Below, in pieces: positions 25,731-34,792 of a stretch of 64,000 bases of DNA. The translations under genes were made by a program, and so were the position numbers. The number at the start of each line of letters is the position of its first letter. The stretch's first letter is position 1. Origin of the DNA: Candidatus Margulisiibacteriota bacterium (lineage in GTDB: Bacteria; Margulisbacteria; WOR-1; O2-12-FULL-45-9; XYB2-FULL-48-7); the NCBI GenBank assembly GCA_025453605.1, contig JALOPZ010000002.1:258631-322630 (forward strand), written 5' to 3'. The notes under the pieces are model-generated. The model ran no database searches and was not told the DNA's origin. It saw nothing but the letters and a program-made list of their open reading frames with translations.

Positions 25731-26395
25731 CGTGTTAATATTATACAGCCTTTTTTCGTCACCAGCACCATGTCTTCGATCCTGATCCCGCCCCATCCTT
25801 TAACGTAAATGCCCGGCTCGACGGTGATCACCATGCCGGCCATAAGCTTTTTCCGGCTTTTCATGGATATCCGCGGTGACTGGTGGATCTTGACCCCGAC
25901 CCCGTGGCCGGTCGTGTGGATAAAGCAATCGCCCGGACACTGTTTTTCGCTGATGTGGCACCGCTTGAAGCAATAGCGCTTAATATGTTCCCGCGCCGTA
26001 ATGTCGACTTCCCGGCAAAGCACTCCGGCCCTGACCGCCTTGATCGCCCGCTGCTGGGCCGTTCGGACCAGGTTGTAGAGGTGCAGATACTTGGCGGTCG
26101 GTTGGCCGATAAAAAATGTCCGGGTCAGGTCGGAACAGTACCCTTGATACTTCGCCCCCAGATCAACGACCACCTGGTCGCCTTTTTTTAACTTTTTATT
26201 GGAAGGTTTGGCGTGAGGATCGAGTGAGTTTAGTCCAGAGCCGACAATGATCGGGAAAGACGGCTTGGCTCCGGCGGCCGAAAGTTCGTGTTCGATCCAG
26301 GCGGCGATCTCTTTTTCGGTCTGGCCGGCGCGCAGGCGGAGTTTTCCCATTACCTGGCAGGCGATGTCGATCGCCTTCTGCTGGGCGGGGTTCAT
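25727..26395 (-). CDS. M24 family aminopeptidase (catalytic domain only)
   Basis: A 222-residue pita-bread-fold metallopeptidase related to Xaa-Pro aminopeptidase and methionine aminopeptidase. The metal ligands are visible in order: VVDLGAK (Asp), CSDLTRTF (Asp), HTTGHGVG (His), TVEPGIY (Glu) and RIEDMV (Glu). It lacks the N-terminal domain of PepP/PepQ-like enzymes (usually 350 or more residues total), so it is a minimal form. The segment around residues 138-158 has an unusual Cys-rich insertion (RYCFKRCHISEKQCPGDC) that might bind a metal. It overlaps ispD and aroQ by 4 nt each. Confidence 0.88.
   Translation of the reverse strand: MNPAQQKAIDIACQVMGKLRLRAGQTEKEIAAWIEHELSAAGAKPSFPIIVGSGLNSLDPHAKPSNKKLKKGDQVVVDLGAKYQGYCSDLTRTFFIGQPTAKYLHLYNLVRTAQQRAIKAVRAGVLCREVDITAREHIKRYCFKRCHISEKQCPGDCFIHTTGHGVGVKIHQSPRISMKSRKKLMAGMVITVEPGIYVKGWGGIRIEDMVLVTKKGCIILTR
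25740..25745 (-). promoter_or_regulatory. -10 box 9 nt before ispD
   Basis: TATAAT on the minus strand inside the 3' end of the peptidase gene, 9 nt before the ispD ATG. It would give an internal operon promoter with almost no leader. Confidence 0.45.
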
Positions 26396-26832
26396 TTCTT
26401 GAGCAGGTCGAGGGCGGCTTTTAATCCGAGCAAGTAGCTGTTGACGCCAAAACCGGAGATCTGGCCGACGGCGACCGGGGCGATCACCGACTTGTGGCGG
26501 AACTCCTCGCGGGCGTAAATGTTGGAGAGATGGACCTCCACCGTCGGGATGCCGACCCCGGCGATCGCGTCGCGGATCGCCACGCTGTAATGGGTGTAGG
26601 CCCCCGGATTGATGACCAGCGCGCCAAACTCCTTGCGCGCCTTACCGATCTGTTCGACGATCTCTCCTTCGCTGTCGAGCTGGACGATCGCCAGTTCGGC
26701 TTTTTCCTGTTTGGCCAGGGCCTGCAGTTTCGCGTTGATCTCGTCGAGGGTAAAACTGCCGTAGACGTTGACCTCGCGCTCGCCCAGGAGCGCCAGGTTC
26801 GGACCGTGGATGATCAGGATCTTGGCCGGCAT
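26392..26832 (-). CDS. aroQ: type II 3-dehydroquinate dehydratase
   Basis: The ATG at 26832 gives 146 residues, standard for AroQ, starting with ILIIHGPNLALLGERE. INPGAYTHYSVAIRDAI and VEVHLSNIYAREEFRHKSVIAPVAVGQISGFG are diagnostic; the catalytic Tyr is in NVYG and the His in EVHLSN. It dehydrates 3-dehydroquinate in the shikimate pathway. It begins the minus-strand operon ending with folE. Only 34 nt separate it from the divergent PBP1A gene, and no ribosome site precedes it, which fits a very short leader. Confidence 0.95.
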   Translation of the reverse strand: MPAKILIIHGPNLALLGEREVNVYGSFTLDEINAKLQALAKQEKAELAIVQLDSEGEIVEQIGKARKEFGALVINPGAYTHYSVAIRDAIAGVGIPTVEVHLSNIYAREEFRHKSVIAPVAVGQISGFGVNSYLLGLKAALDLLKK

Positions 26833-26852
26833 TCTAAAAATGTAACATAAAT

Positions 26853-26860
26853 GGTATAAT
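26853..26860 (+). promoter_or_regulatory. extended -10 promoter 6 nt before the PBP gene
   Basis: TGG then TATAAT (26855-26860). The ATG at 26867 is 6 nt downstream, so transcription would start at about the start codon. It lies in the 34-nt gap between divergent aroQ and the PBP gene. Confidence 0.6.
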
Positions 26861-26866
26861 TTTTCA

Positions 26867-28819
26867 ATGCTCGCGAAGAAGCGGCTCCACTGGCAGAAGT
26901 ATTCACTGGTCATCCTGCTGCTGATCATGGCCGCGCTGGCCGGGTTGGCGCTGCAGATCATCACCCAGCTCCCCGATACGGAGGTCCTGAACTCCTATCT
27001 GCCGAGCGAAAGCACCATGCTTTTTTCCGCCGACGGCAAAGTGCTGGCCCGCTTCCATCAGGAAGAGAACCGCCAGGTCGTCCCGCTCTCCCGGATCTCC
27101 ACCTATGTGCAGAAAGCGGTGATCGCGACCGAAGACCCCAACTTTTTCCACCACCACGGGCTCGATTTTTACGGCATTGTCCGGGCCGGGATCAAGAACT
27201 TCGCTTACGGCCGTATCGTGGAGGGCGGAAGCACCATTACCCAGCAGCTGGCGCGCAACCTCTTTCTCAACAAGCGGAAAACCTACACCCGCAAGCTGGC
27301 GGAAGCGCTGATCGCGCTGCAGATCGAGCGGCGTTACACCAAAGAAGAGATCCTGGAGCTTTATCTTAACCAGGTTTACCTCGGCCACAACGCTTACGGG
27401 ATCGAGTCGGCCGCCAATCTCTATTTCGGCAAGAGCGCCGCCGATCTTGACCTGGCCGAGTCGGCGATGATCGCCGGTCTGATCCGCGGGCCGGAGCTCT
27501 ACTCGCCCTACCGGAATTTTAAGGGGGCAAAGCTGCGGCAGATCTTCGTGATCAATAAAATGCTGGAGCACGGCTTGATCTCCGAACGGGAGGGGAAGCT
27601 GGCGGCGATCGCCAGTCTCGACTTCTCGCCGAAGAACCTGAAAAGCCTGGGGGAGACCGCCCCCTACTTTATCAGCTACGTCCTGCAGGAATTGACCGAT
27701 AAATACGGCGAAGAGATGGTTTACCACGGCGGGCTCAAGGTTTACACCTCGCTCGACACCAGGCTGCAGGCGGCGGCGGAAAAAGTCGTGACCCAGTTCC
27801 TGTCGTCCGAAGGCAAAACCTACCACTTTTCGCAGGCGGCGCTGGTCTCGCTCGACCCGCGCACCGGCTACATCAAAGCGCTGGTCGGCGGCGCCGATTT
27901 TCTGGAGAGCAAGTATAACCGCGTCACTCAGGCCAAGCGCCCCCCCGGCTCTTCGTTCAAGCCGTTCGTCTATACCGCGGCGATCGAACAGGGTTTGATG
28001 CCCGGGGAGGTCCTGCAGGACACGCCGACCACCTTTACCGTCTGGCCCAACCGCTGGAATCCGGGCGGCACCTGGACGCCGAACAACTTTGACAACAAGT
28101 TCCACGGCGCGGTAACGATGCGCGGCGCGCTGGAACGCTCGCTCAATATCCCGTCGATCAAACTGCTCGAGCGGGTCGGCATCCAGAGCGCGATCGATGT
28201 GGCGCAGAAGATGGGGATCAGGAGCAAGCTGGAGCCCGGCCTCGCCCTCGCCCTGGGGGCCTCGGAGGTCTCGATCCTGGAGCTGACCTCGGCATTCGGG
28301 GTTTTTGCCAACGCCGGGATCCGGGTCGAACCGACCGCGATCACCAAGATCGAGAACCGCGACGGCGTCGCGCTCTTTAACCATCGGACGGTCGAGCGCC
28401 GCGTCCTGGACGAGAACGTGGCGGCGATCATGATCGACCTGATGCGCGGTGTCCTCTCCCGGGGGACCGGTTTCCGCGGCCAGATCGACCGGCCGGCGGC
28501 CGCCAAAACCGGGACCTCGCAGGAGTTCCGCGACGCCTGGTTCGTCGGGTTTGTCCCCCAGCTGGCGACCGGCGTCTGGGTCGGCAACGACGACAATTCG
28601 CCGATGAAAGGGATCGCCGAAGTGGCGATCTGCCCGCGGATCTGGAAATCATACAACCAGATCGTCCTGGCCGGCCAGCCGGTACTTAATTTTCCGGCGC
28701 CGGAAGGCTTAACGCCGGCCGATTATCTGCTGGCGCCGCCGGCCGCGCCGGAGCCGGAACCGGCCCCGACCGAAGAATTGACCCAGGAGGAGATCGTTCC
28801 CGAGGAGCCGCTCGAATGA
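26867..28819 (+). CDS. bifunctional penicillin-binding protein 1A
   Basis: A 650-residue class A PBP. One N-terminal membrane helix (about 12-33) is followed by the GT51 transglycosylase domain with ATEDPNFFHHHGLDFYG (catalytic Glu) and GGSTITQQLARNLFL. The transpeptidase domain has PGSSFKPFVYT (SxxK), SLN in LERSLNIPS and KTGTS. A Pro/Glu-rich tail ends the protein. It polymerises and cross-links peptidoglycan in the periplasm. It overlaps the phosphohexomutase gene by 4 nt, an apparent operon linking wall polymerisation to precursor supply. Confidence 0.95.
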   Translation: MLAKKRLHWQKYSLVILLLIMAALAGLALQIITQLPDTEVLNSYLPSESTMLFSADGKVLARFHQEENRQVVPLSRISTYVQKAVIATEDPNFFHHHGLDFYGIVRAGIKNFAYGRIVEGGSTITQQLARNLFLNKRKTYTRKLAEALIALQIERRYTKEEILELYLNQVYLGHNAYGIESAANLYFGKSAADLDLAESAMIAGLIRGPELYSPYRNFKGAKLRQIFVINKMLEHGLISEREGKLAAIASLDFSPKNLKSLGETAPYFISYVLQELTDKYGEEMVYHGGLKVYTSLDTRLQAAAEKVVTQFLSSEGKTYHFSQAALVSLDPRTGYIKALVGGADFLESKYNRVTQAKRPPGSSFKPFVYTAAIEQGLMPGEVLQDTPTTFTVWPNRWNPGGTWTPNNFDNKFHGAVTMRGALERSLNIPSIKLLERVGIQSAIDVAQKMGIRSKLEPGLALALGASEVSILELTSAFGVFANAGIRVEPTAITKIENRDGVALFNHRTVERRVLDENVAAIMIDLMRGVLSRGTGFRGQIDRPAAAKTGTSQEFRDAWFVGFVPQLATGVWVGNDDNSPMKGIAEVAICPRIWKSYNQIVLAGQPVLNFPAPEGLTPADYLLAPPAAPEPEPAPTEELTQEEIVPEEPLE

Positions 28820-30198
28820 TCAAGTTCGGGACCGACGGCTGGCGGGCGCGTCTCGCCGCCGATTTTACTTTCGAGAATGTCCGGCTGGTCACCCAGGCGC
28901 TGGTCGATTTTCTGAAAGCTCAAGGCCTGGACGGCAAAGGGATAGCGGTCGGTTATGACAACCGCTTTCAGTCCGAAGATTTTGCCCGGACCGCCGCCGA
29001 GGTCTGCTCGGGCGCCGGCCTAAAAACGCTGTTGATGGCGCATTCGCTCCCCTCGCCCGCTCTCTCCTACACCGTTAACCATCTTGACCTGGGGGCCGGG
29101 ATCATGATCACCGCGTCGCACAATCCACCCGACTGGAACGGCTTTAAGATCAAAGAGAATTTTGGCGGCTCCGCTTTCCCCGAAACGACCAAAGCGGTCG
29201 AGGCTAATCTGGCGACCGCCAAAGCGCCGACCGGCTCCGACCGGAACATCACCCTTTTTGACCCTGATCCCGATTATCTGGCCAAGGTCGGGAAGCTGGC
29301 CGACCTGGCCAGGATCAAGGCGGCCCCGTTGAACATCGTGGTCGATCCGATGCATGGGAGCGGCGCCGGGTATTTCTCAAAACTGGGCCTTGAGGTTACC
29401 GAGATCCGCGGTTGGCGCGATCCCCTCTTCAGCGGCATCAATCCCGAACCGCTTCCCGTTAACCTGGAAGAGTCGTTCTCCCTGGTGCGGGAAGCGGCGC
29501 TCCAGCACCCGGACCGGCTGACGGTCGGGATCGTGCTCGACGGCGACGCCGACCGCATTGCGGCGATCGACGCGGACGGCCGCTTCATCAACACCCATAA
29601 CATCTTTTGCCTCCTGCTCTACCACCTGGTCCGTAACCGAAAATTGACCGGCCCGGTGGTCAAGACCTTTAACCTGACCGGCTTGATCGATAAGTTGTGC
29701 CGGTCGTACGGTCTGCCGCTGACCGTGACGCCGATCGGCTTCAAGTACATTGCCAAAATGATGCTGGAGCGACCGATCCTGATCGGCGGCGAGGAGAGCG
29801 GCGGGATGGCGCTGCAAGGTTTTATCCCGGAGCGCGACGGCACGGTGGCCGGTTTGGCCCTGCTGGAACTGATGGCGACGGAAAAGAAGACGCTCGGGCA
29901 GATCCTGGACGGCCTGATGGCCGAGCACGGCTATTACTATTACGATCGGATCGATCGCCACACCGATCAAGCTCAGGCGCTGGTCGGGGAGCTGAAAAAA
30001 CACCCGCCCCAAGAGCTGGCGGGACTGCGGATCAGCAAGGTAGAGGATCTGGACGGCCTGAAGTTCTACTTTGAGGACGATAGCTGGGTCCTGTTTCGCG
30101 CTTCGGGGACCGAACCGCTGCTGCGCATCTACTGCGAAGGCCGGACGCCGGAGAAATTGAAGCAGATCCTGGGTGCCGCCGAATCCCTAGTCCCTTAA
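28816..30198 (+). CDS. phosphoglucomutase/phosphomannomutase family protein
   Basis: A 460-residue alpha-D-phosphohexomutase. FGTDGWRARLAADFT opens domain 1, ITASHNPPDWNGFKIKEN holds the phosphoserine, LDGDADRIAAID binds the metal, GGEESGGMALQG recognises the sugar and RASGTEPLLRIYCEG binds phosphate. Substrate choice (glucose, mannose or glucosamine phosphate) cannot be told with certainty; coupling to PBP1A by a 4-nt overlap hints at a cell-wall or glycan precursor role. The last residues and stop codon are encoded by a heptanucleotide repeat (30184-30214). Confidence 0.9.
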   Translation: MIKFGTDGWRARLAADFTFENVRLVTQALVDFLKAQGLDGKGIAVGYDNRFQSEDFARTAAEVCSGAGLKTLLMAHSLPSPALSYTVNHLDLGAGIMITASHNPPDWNGFKIKENFGGSAFPETTKAVEANLATAKAPTGSDRNITLFDPDPDYLAKVGKLADLARIKAAPLNIVVDPMHGSGAGYFSKLGLEVTEIRGWRDPLFSGINPEPLPVNLEESFSLVREAALQHPDRLTVGIVLDGDADRIAAIDADGRFINTHNIFCLLLYHLVRNRKLTGPVVKTFNLTGLIDKLCRSYGLPLTVTPIGFKYIAKMMLERPILIGGEESGGMALQGFIPERDGTVAGLALLELMATEKKTLGQILDGLMAEHGYYYYDRIDRHTDQAQALVGELKKHPPQELAGLRISKVEDLDGLKFYFEDDSWVLFRASGTEPLLRIYCEGRTPEKLKQILGAAESLVP

Positions 30199-30214
30199 GT
30201 TCCCTAGTCCCTAT
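30184..30214. repeat. heptanucleotide tandem repeat
   Basis: TCCCTAG, TCCCTTA, then 3 nt, then TCCCTAG and TCCCTAT. It spans the stop codons of two convergent genes (phosphohexomutase ending at 30198, chaperone ending at 30211). It is related to the 7-nt arrays in dnaE and argS. Confidence 0.65.
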
Positions 30215-31551
30215 TTCCCCAACAGTTCTTTCTCGAACGCCTCTTTTTTGGCGATCCGGGCTAATTCCGCTTTTTCCCGCGCCACTTCGGTCGGCCGCTT
30301 CATCTGCTGAAAAAGCTGGAGAAGCTTTTCGTGCATTTCCCGGCTGTCACCGGCGATCAGCGACGCTTTGCGGAATTGCGTGGCGGCCAGCTCTTTTTCG
30401 CCGGCCGCTTCGTAGGCCTTGCCCAGGACCAGATAAAGAGCGGGATTCCCACCCTGTACCCGGACCGCGTTCTCGTATTCGACCAGCGCCAGGTCCTTGC
30501 GGCCGAGCTGCATGTAAGTGTCCCCCAGGTAGATCGGGATAAAAGGATTGGCCGGGTCGTGCTGGATCGCTTTTTTGTATTCCGTGACCGCCAGCGCCGC
30601 CATCCCCTTAAAGCGAAAGTCGTGCCCTTTCAGAGTGGGATTAACGACCTCGACCTTCGCTTTGCTCATGACGTCGACATACCACTGCTGGTAGGTGTTC
30701 TGCTGCTTTTCGTTCAGGACCAGTTGTTCTACCTGATCGTCTCGCACTTTGAACTGGCGCATTTTGGAGTCGGTCAGCTTAATGAGGTGGTAACCGAACG
30801 GGCTCTTGACCAGGCCGCTCACCTCGCCCGGTTTGAGCGCCAGGACCGCCTGTTCGAAGACCGGGACCATTTTTCCGGTCGTAAAAAAGCCGAGGTCTCC
30901 GCCCCGGGCGGCCGAACCGGGATCACGGGAATAGGTTTTAGCCAGGCCGGCAAAATCACCGCCCGCCCTGACCTGCGCCAGGACGGTTTTAGCGCTCGCT
31001 TCGTCCGACAATAAAATGTGGCTGGCGCGATATTCCCGCAGGTCGCTCGGCAGGACCTTGACCTCGGCCAGCATCTTTTGCTGGAGCTTCTGGACCAGAA
31101 TGTCGTCCCGGATCAGGTCGCGGAACTGCCCCAGCGACAGATTCATCCGTTTCAGGGCGGCTTCCAGTTCCCGCTTCGAGGGGATCTTTTGCTGGCGCAT
31201 GATCTGATCGAGCGAGGCTTCCAGTTCGCTCCCCGAGACCTTGACCCGTTTTTTGGCTTCGTTGACCAGCAGGGTGAATTCGATCGCCTGGCCGAGCGTC
31301 TGGAACTCGATCTGCGCCATCTCCGAGGGGGAGAGATCGGTCCCGTACTGCTGGCTGATCCGGTTCATCAATTCCTGGTAGCGGAGCGGGCTGATCTCCT
31401 GGCCGTTGACCCGGGCCAGGACGCGGGAGCGTTCGCCCGAGCCTCCCCCCTGCAGTCCCTGATAGCCGAGCCCGTAGAACATCGAGCCGGCAAAGACGAC
31501 CGCAACCGCGATCATGATCGTTCGAGTGTGCTTTCTTAACCAGGTTAACAT
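30211..31551 (-). CDS. SurA/PrsA-like parvulin chaperone with TPR region
   Basis: A 446-residue protein. An N-terminal helix (about residues 11-30) looks like a signal anchor. A SurA N-like chaperone region follows ([19 protein letters not shown]). The parvulin domain lies at about 170-265 ([44 protein letters not shown]). Three or so TPR motifs follow from about 300 ([30 protein letters not shown]). Family role: peptidyl-prolyl isomerase and folding helper for exported or outer-membrane proteins. It lies next to ftsX-ftsE on the same strand, 22 nt after ftsX. Confidence 0.88.
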   Translation of the reverse strand: MLTWLRKHTRTIMIAVAVVFAGSMFYGLGYQGLQGGGSGERSRVLARVNGQEISPLRYQELMNRISQQYGTDLSPSEMAQIEFQTLGQAIEFTLLVNEAKKRVKVSGSELEASLDQIMRQQKIPSKRELEAALKRMNLSLGQFRDLIRDDILVQKLQQKMLAEVKVLPSDLREYRASHILLSDEASAKTVLAQVRAGGDFAGLAKTYSRDPGSAARGGDLGFFTTGKMVPVFEQAVLALKPGEVSGLVKSPFGYHLIKLTDSKMRQFKVRDDQVEQLVLNEKQQNTYQQWYVDVMSKAKVEVVNPTLKGHDFRFKGMAALAVTEYKKAIQHDPANPFIPIYLGDTYMQLGRKDLALVEYENAVRVQGGNPALYLVLGKAYEAAGEKELAATQFRKASLIAGDSREMHEKLLQLFQQMKRPTEVAREKAELARIAKKEAFEKELLGK

Positions 31552-31573
31552 AATAGACTCCCCCTTCTGACCG

Positions 31574-32461
31574 TTAGACTTCGTTCTTGAGCGCCCGCGA
31601 GACCGAGATGTATCCGCCCATGATCCCGAGCGCCATCCCGCCGATCACCGTCACGGCGTAGATCGCTGTCAGCAGGAACGTATCGCCGACCAGCGGCAGG
31701 AACGGCAGCGCCTGGGTCAGGCGGAGGACGGTCGATTCGTACGATACTTTCAGGACCAGACAGGCGACGCCGCCGCCGAGCAGGCCGATGATCACCCCTT
31801 CGATGATGAACGGCCATTTGACGAAACTGTTAGTGGCGCCGACCAGCTTCATGATATAGAGGTCGGTCTCCCGGGCGAGCACCGTCAGCCTGATCGTATT
31901 GACAACGATCAGCAGCGTGGCCAGCGACAGGAGGATGACCAGCGACAGGCCGCCGAGGCGGACGGCGCCGACCAGCGTCTGCATTTGCTTGATCAGCTGG
32001 CCGCTGTAGCGGACCTCGTCGATGTCCGCCAGGTTGGAGATCGTCCGGGCGACCTGGGTCAGCTGGTCGGGGGTCCGGACCTGAACGGCAAAGGTGTGCG
32101 GCAGCGGGTTTTCCCGGATCACTTCGTCGAGCGCGAACTTGCCGCCGAAATCGCCCTTGAACTTGTTCCAGGCTTCGGTCTTGGAAGTAAATTCGACCTT
32201 CTCCACGCCGGGGAGCCGGGAGAGCTTGAGCTGGATCGCCGCCGCTTCGTCCAGCGACAGGTCTTTCTGGGTGTAAGCGGTCAGGTCCATCCGCGAAGAG
32301 ACAACGCTGACGATGTTCCCCAGATTAAGGACCAGCAGGAGAAAAGTGCCGAAGATGGTGAGCGACACGGCAATGGTGACGACCGCGACCGAGGTCATCA
32401 GACCGCCGCGCCGGATGGAGCGGAACGCTTCGACGATAAAAAATTCCAGGCTGCTAAACAT
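31574..32461 (-). CDS. ftsX: cell division protein FtsX
   Basis: A 295-residue permease-like protein with four membrane helices: one after the short N-terminal part (about 22-45) and three in the C-terminal half, separated by a periplasmic loop of about 120 residues containing the typical [11 protein letters not shown] and YSGQLI pieces. FtsX with FtsE controls septal peptidoglycan hydrolases at the division site and carries no transport function. The ftsE gene overlaps its start by 8 nt. Confidence 0.93.
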   Translation of the reverse strand: MFSSLEFFIVEAFRSIRRGGLMTSVAVVTIAVSLTIFGTFLLLVLNLGNIVSVVSSRMDLTAYTQKDLSLDEAAAIQLKLSRLPGVEKVEFTSKTEAWNKFKGDFGGKFALDEVIRENPLPHTFAVQVRTPDQLTQVARTISNLADIDEVRYSGQLIKQMQTLVGAVRLGGLSLVILLSLATLLIVVNTIRLTVLARETDLYIMKLVGATNSFVKWPFIIEGVIIGLLGGGVACLVLKVSYESTVLRLTQALPFLPLVGDTFLLTAIYAVTVIGGMALGIMGGYISVSRALKNEV

Positions 32462-33134
32462 GGTACATCCCCAGCTGCTGGTCGCGGACCAGCCGCCCGT
32501 TCTCCAGCACCACGACCCGCTTCTTCATTTCGTCGACGATGCTCTTGTTGTGGGTAGCGACGACGACAGTGGTGTTCCGTTTGTTGATCTTATCGAGGAG
32601 CTGCAGAATATCCCAGGAAGTGGCCGGGTCAAGGTTGCCGGTCGGTTCGTCGGCCAGCAGGATCGGCGGGTTGTTGACGATCGCCCGGGCGATGCAGACC
32701 CGCTGCTTTTCGCCGCCCGAGAGCTCGTGCGGGAACGAATTGACCCGCCGGAGCATACCGACCAGCTCCAGCGCCTGCATCGCCTTGCGCCGGATGGTGG
32801 AGCGCGGTGCGCCGGTCACCCGCAGGGCAAAGGCGACGTTCTCGAAGACCGTCCGCTTGGCCAGCAGCTTAAAATCCTGGAAAACGACCCCGATGTTGCG
32901 GCGCAGGAACGGGATCTGGCTGGCGTCCAGCTCAGCGACGTTGACCCGGTCGACGACCACTTTCCCCGAGGTCGGTCGTTCTTCCCGGTAAACCAGCTTG
33001 AGCAGGGTCGTTTTACCGGCGCCGGAGGAGCCGACCAGAAAAACGAACTCTTCCTTGCCGATGTGGAGGTTGATATCGTAGAGCGATTCGATCCCGCTCG
33101 AATAGGTTTTAAAGACGTTGGTCAATTCGATCAT
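32454..33134 (-). CDS. ftsE: cell division ATP-binding protein FtsE
   Basis: A 226-residue ABC ATPase. Walker A GSSGAGKTTLLKL, the Q-loop VFQDFKLL, the LSGGEKQRVCIARA signature, Walker B ILLADEPTGNLDP and the switch His in VVVATHN are all present. It powers FtsX. The N-terminal VFKTYSSGIESLYDINLHI is characteristic of FtsE rather than other ABC proteins. It is preceded by glyA at 17 nt on the same strand. Confidence 0.95.
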   Translation of the reverse strand: MIELTNVFKTYSSGIESLYDINLHIGKEEFVFLVGSSGAGKTTLLKLVYREERPTSGKVVVDRVNVAELDASQIPFLRRNIGVVFQDFKLLAKRTVFENVAFALRVTGAPRSTIRRKAMQALELVGMLRRVNSFPHELSGGEKQRVCIARAIVNNPPILLADEPTGNLDPATSWDILQLLDKINKRNTTVVVATHNKSIVDEMKKRVVVLENGRLVRDQQLGMYHV

Positions 33135-33151
33135 TGAACGCTCTGTTTTCC

Positions 33152-34399
33152 CTACCGGTAGAGCGGGAACTGCCGGCAGATAGCCAGCACCCGTTCCTTG
33201 ACTTCTTGTTTGACCTGTTCGTCACCGAGGTGGCGGAGGACCCGGGCGATCAGGTCGGCGATCAGCGTCATTTCGCCCTCCTTCATCCCGCGGGTCGTCA
33301 GGGCCGGCGTCCCGATCCGGATGCCGGAGGTGACGGTCGGTTTTTCCGGGTCGAACGGCACGGTGTTTTTATTGACCGTGATCCCGACCGCTTCCAGGGC
33401 CGGCTGAGCGTCTTTGCCGGTTATCTTGAACGGCCGCAGGTCGACCAGGACCAGGTGGTTGTCGGTCCCGCCGGAGACCAGCCGCAGGCCGTTCTTCAGC
33501 AGACCGGCGGCCAACGCCTGGGCGTTATTGATCACCTGCTGTTGGTAAACCTTGAACTCCGGGGTCAGCGCTTCCCGGAAGCAGATCGCCTTGGCGGCGA
33601 TGATATGTTCGAGCGGTCCCCCTTGAATGCCGGGGAAAACAGCCTTGTCGACCTGTTTGGCGAAGGCCGCCTGGCAGAGGATCAGGCCGGCGCGCGGTCC
33701 GCGCAGCGTTTTGTGCGTGGTTGAGGTAACGATCTCGGCGACCGGGACCGGCGACGGATGGAGCCCGGCGGCGACCAGCCCGGCGATGTGGGCGATATCG
33801 ACCATCAGGACGGCCCCGACCTCGTCGCAGATCTCGCGGAATTTACCGAAATCGATCGTCCGCGGATAAGCGGTCGCGCCGGTGACGATCATTTTCGGTT
33901 TATGCTCCCTGGCCAGCGCCCGGATCTGATCAAAGTCCATCGTTTCGGTGTCCTGGCGGACGCCGTAGGAGACGAACTTAAAGTAGAGACCGGAGACGTT
34001 GACCGGAGAACCGTGGGTCAGATGGCCGCCGTGGGAGAGATTCAGGCCCATCACCGTGTCACCGGGCTGGAGGCAGGCGACGTAGGCGGCGAAATTGGCC
34101 TGGGAGCCGGAGTGCGGCTGGACGTTGGCGTGGTCGGCGTTAAAAAGTTTTTTGGCCCGGTCGATGGCGATCTGCTCGGAAAGATCGACGAACTCGCAGC
34201 CGCCGTAGTACCGCTTGCCGGGATAACCTTCAGCGTATTTATTGGTCAAGACCGAGCCGCAGGCTTCCATGACCGCCCGCGAGGTAAAGTTTTCCGAGGC
34301 GATCATTTCCAGGTTATTCTGCTGGCGGTCGAGCTCCCGGTCCAGGACGGCGGCGATCTCGGGGTCGGTTTTCCGCACGTGGTCGATGTTAAAATGCAT
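33152..34399 (-). CDS. glyA: serine hydroxymethyltransferase
   Basis: A 415-residue PLP enzyme of normal length. [33 protein letters not shown] and [12 protein letters not shown] are the N-terminal signatures, and [15 protein letters not shown] carries the PLP-binding Lys. It converts serine and THF to glycine and methylene-THF, feeding purine and thymidylate synthesis. Unlike many genes here it has a proper leader: GAGAGGAT precedes the ATG, with TATACT about 25 nt upstream. It is divergent from the zinc-ribbon/guaB3 operon. Confidence 0.97.
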   Translation of the reverse strand: MHFNIDHVRKTDPEIAAVLDRELDRQQNNLEMIASENFTSRAVMEACGSVLTNKYAEGYPGKRYYGGCEFVDLSEQIAIDRAKKLFNADHANVQPHSGSQANFAAYVACLQPGDTVMGLNLSHGGHLTHGSPVNVSGLYFKFVSYGVRQDTETMDFDQIRALAREHKPKMIVTGATAYPRTIDFGKFREICDEVGAVLMVDIAHIAGLVAAGLHPSPVPVAEIVTSTTHKTLRGPRAGLILCQAAFAKQVDKAVFPGIQGGPLEHIIAAKAICFREALTPEFKVYQQQVINNAQALAAGLLKNGLRLVSGGTDNHLVLVDLRPFKITGKDAQPALEAVGITVNKNTVPFDPEKPTVTSGIRIGTPALTTRGMKEGEMTLIADLIARVLRHLGDEQVKQEVKERVLAICRQFPLYR

Positions 34400-34444
34400 C
34401 TTATCCTCTCTTTCCGCGGTTAGTATAACACAGCGCGCCGTTCC

Positions 34445-34474
34445 TTGCCAAGGACGCCGCTTTCATTGTATAAT
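34445..34474 (+). promoter_or_regulatory. strong sigma-70-like promoter with a very short leader
   Basis: TTGCCA (34445-34450), an 18-nt spacer and TATAAT (34469-34474). The ATG at 34487 lies 12 nt from the -10, giving a leader of only about 6 nt. It drives the zinc-ribbon protein-guaB3-guaA operon. Confidence 0.65.
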
Positions 34475-34486
34475 CACAAAACCTTG

Positions 34487-34792
34487 ATGACAGAAAAAAA
34501 GGTCAATCCGCAGGATCCCGATCTGGAAAAATACCGGTCGCTCCTGGGTGAAGAGCCCGAGGCCTGCGAAGCGTGCGGCGGCGCCCTGGCGCTGGAAAAG
34601 GTCAACCTCGAAGATTATCAGGGCGGCAAATTGTACATGATGGAAGCGGTCCCCGCTTACGTCTGCCAGGAATGCGGCGAGGTCTGGGTGCCGGAACCGC
34701 TGATGGAAGAGTTCGAAAAAATGATCGCCACCGCTAAGGCCAAGGATACGGCCAACGTGCCGACCAAGAACAAGAAAGAGAGGAAAAAATAA
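34487..34792 (+). CDS. YgiT-type zinc-finger protein
   Basis: 101 residues from the ATG at 34487 (upstream in-frame codons lie within or before the promoter and are excluded). Two CxxC pairs, CEACGG and CQECGE, form a zinc ribbon, with VPAYVCQECGEVWVPE matching the YgiT-type zinc-finger signature. The C-terminal 25 residues are very basic. It lacks the helix-turn-helix of MqsA, and no toxin gene is adjacent. Its stop overlaps the guaB3 start (TAATG), so it is translated together with guanine-nucleotide genes, which suggests a link to that pathway or to regulation of the operon. Confidence 0.8.
   Translation: MTEKKVNPQDPDLEKYRSLLGEEPEACEACGGALALEKVNLEDYQGGKLYMMEAVPAYVCQECGEVWVPEPLMEEFEKMIATAKAKDTANVPTKNKKERKK

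Noticed and set aside
25731..25796. Longer N-terminus for IspD
   Set aside because: The extension lies inside the peptidase gene, is highly charged and unlike the family; the ATG at 25730 begins at the conserved nucleotide-binding motif.
34487..34792. Antitoxin of a toxin-antitoxin pair (MqsA/YgiT-like)
   Set aside because: The DNA-binding helix-turn-helix of MqsA is missing and the neighbours are glyA and guaB3, with no small toxin gene.
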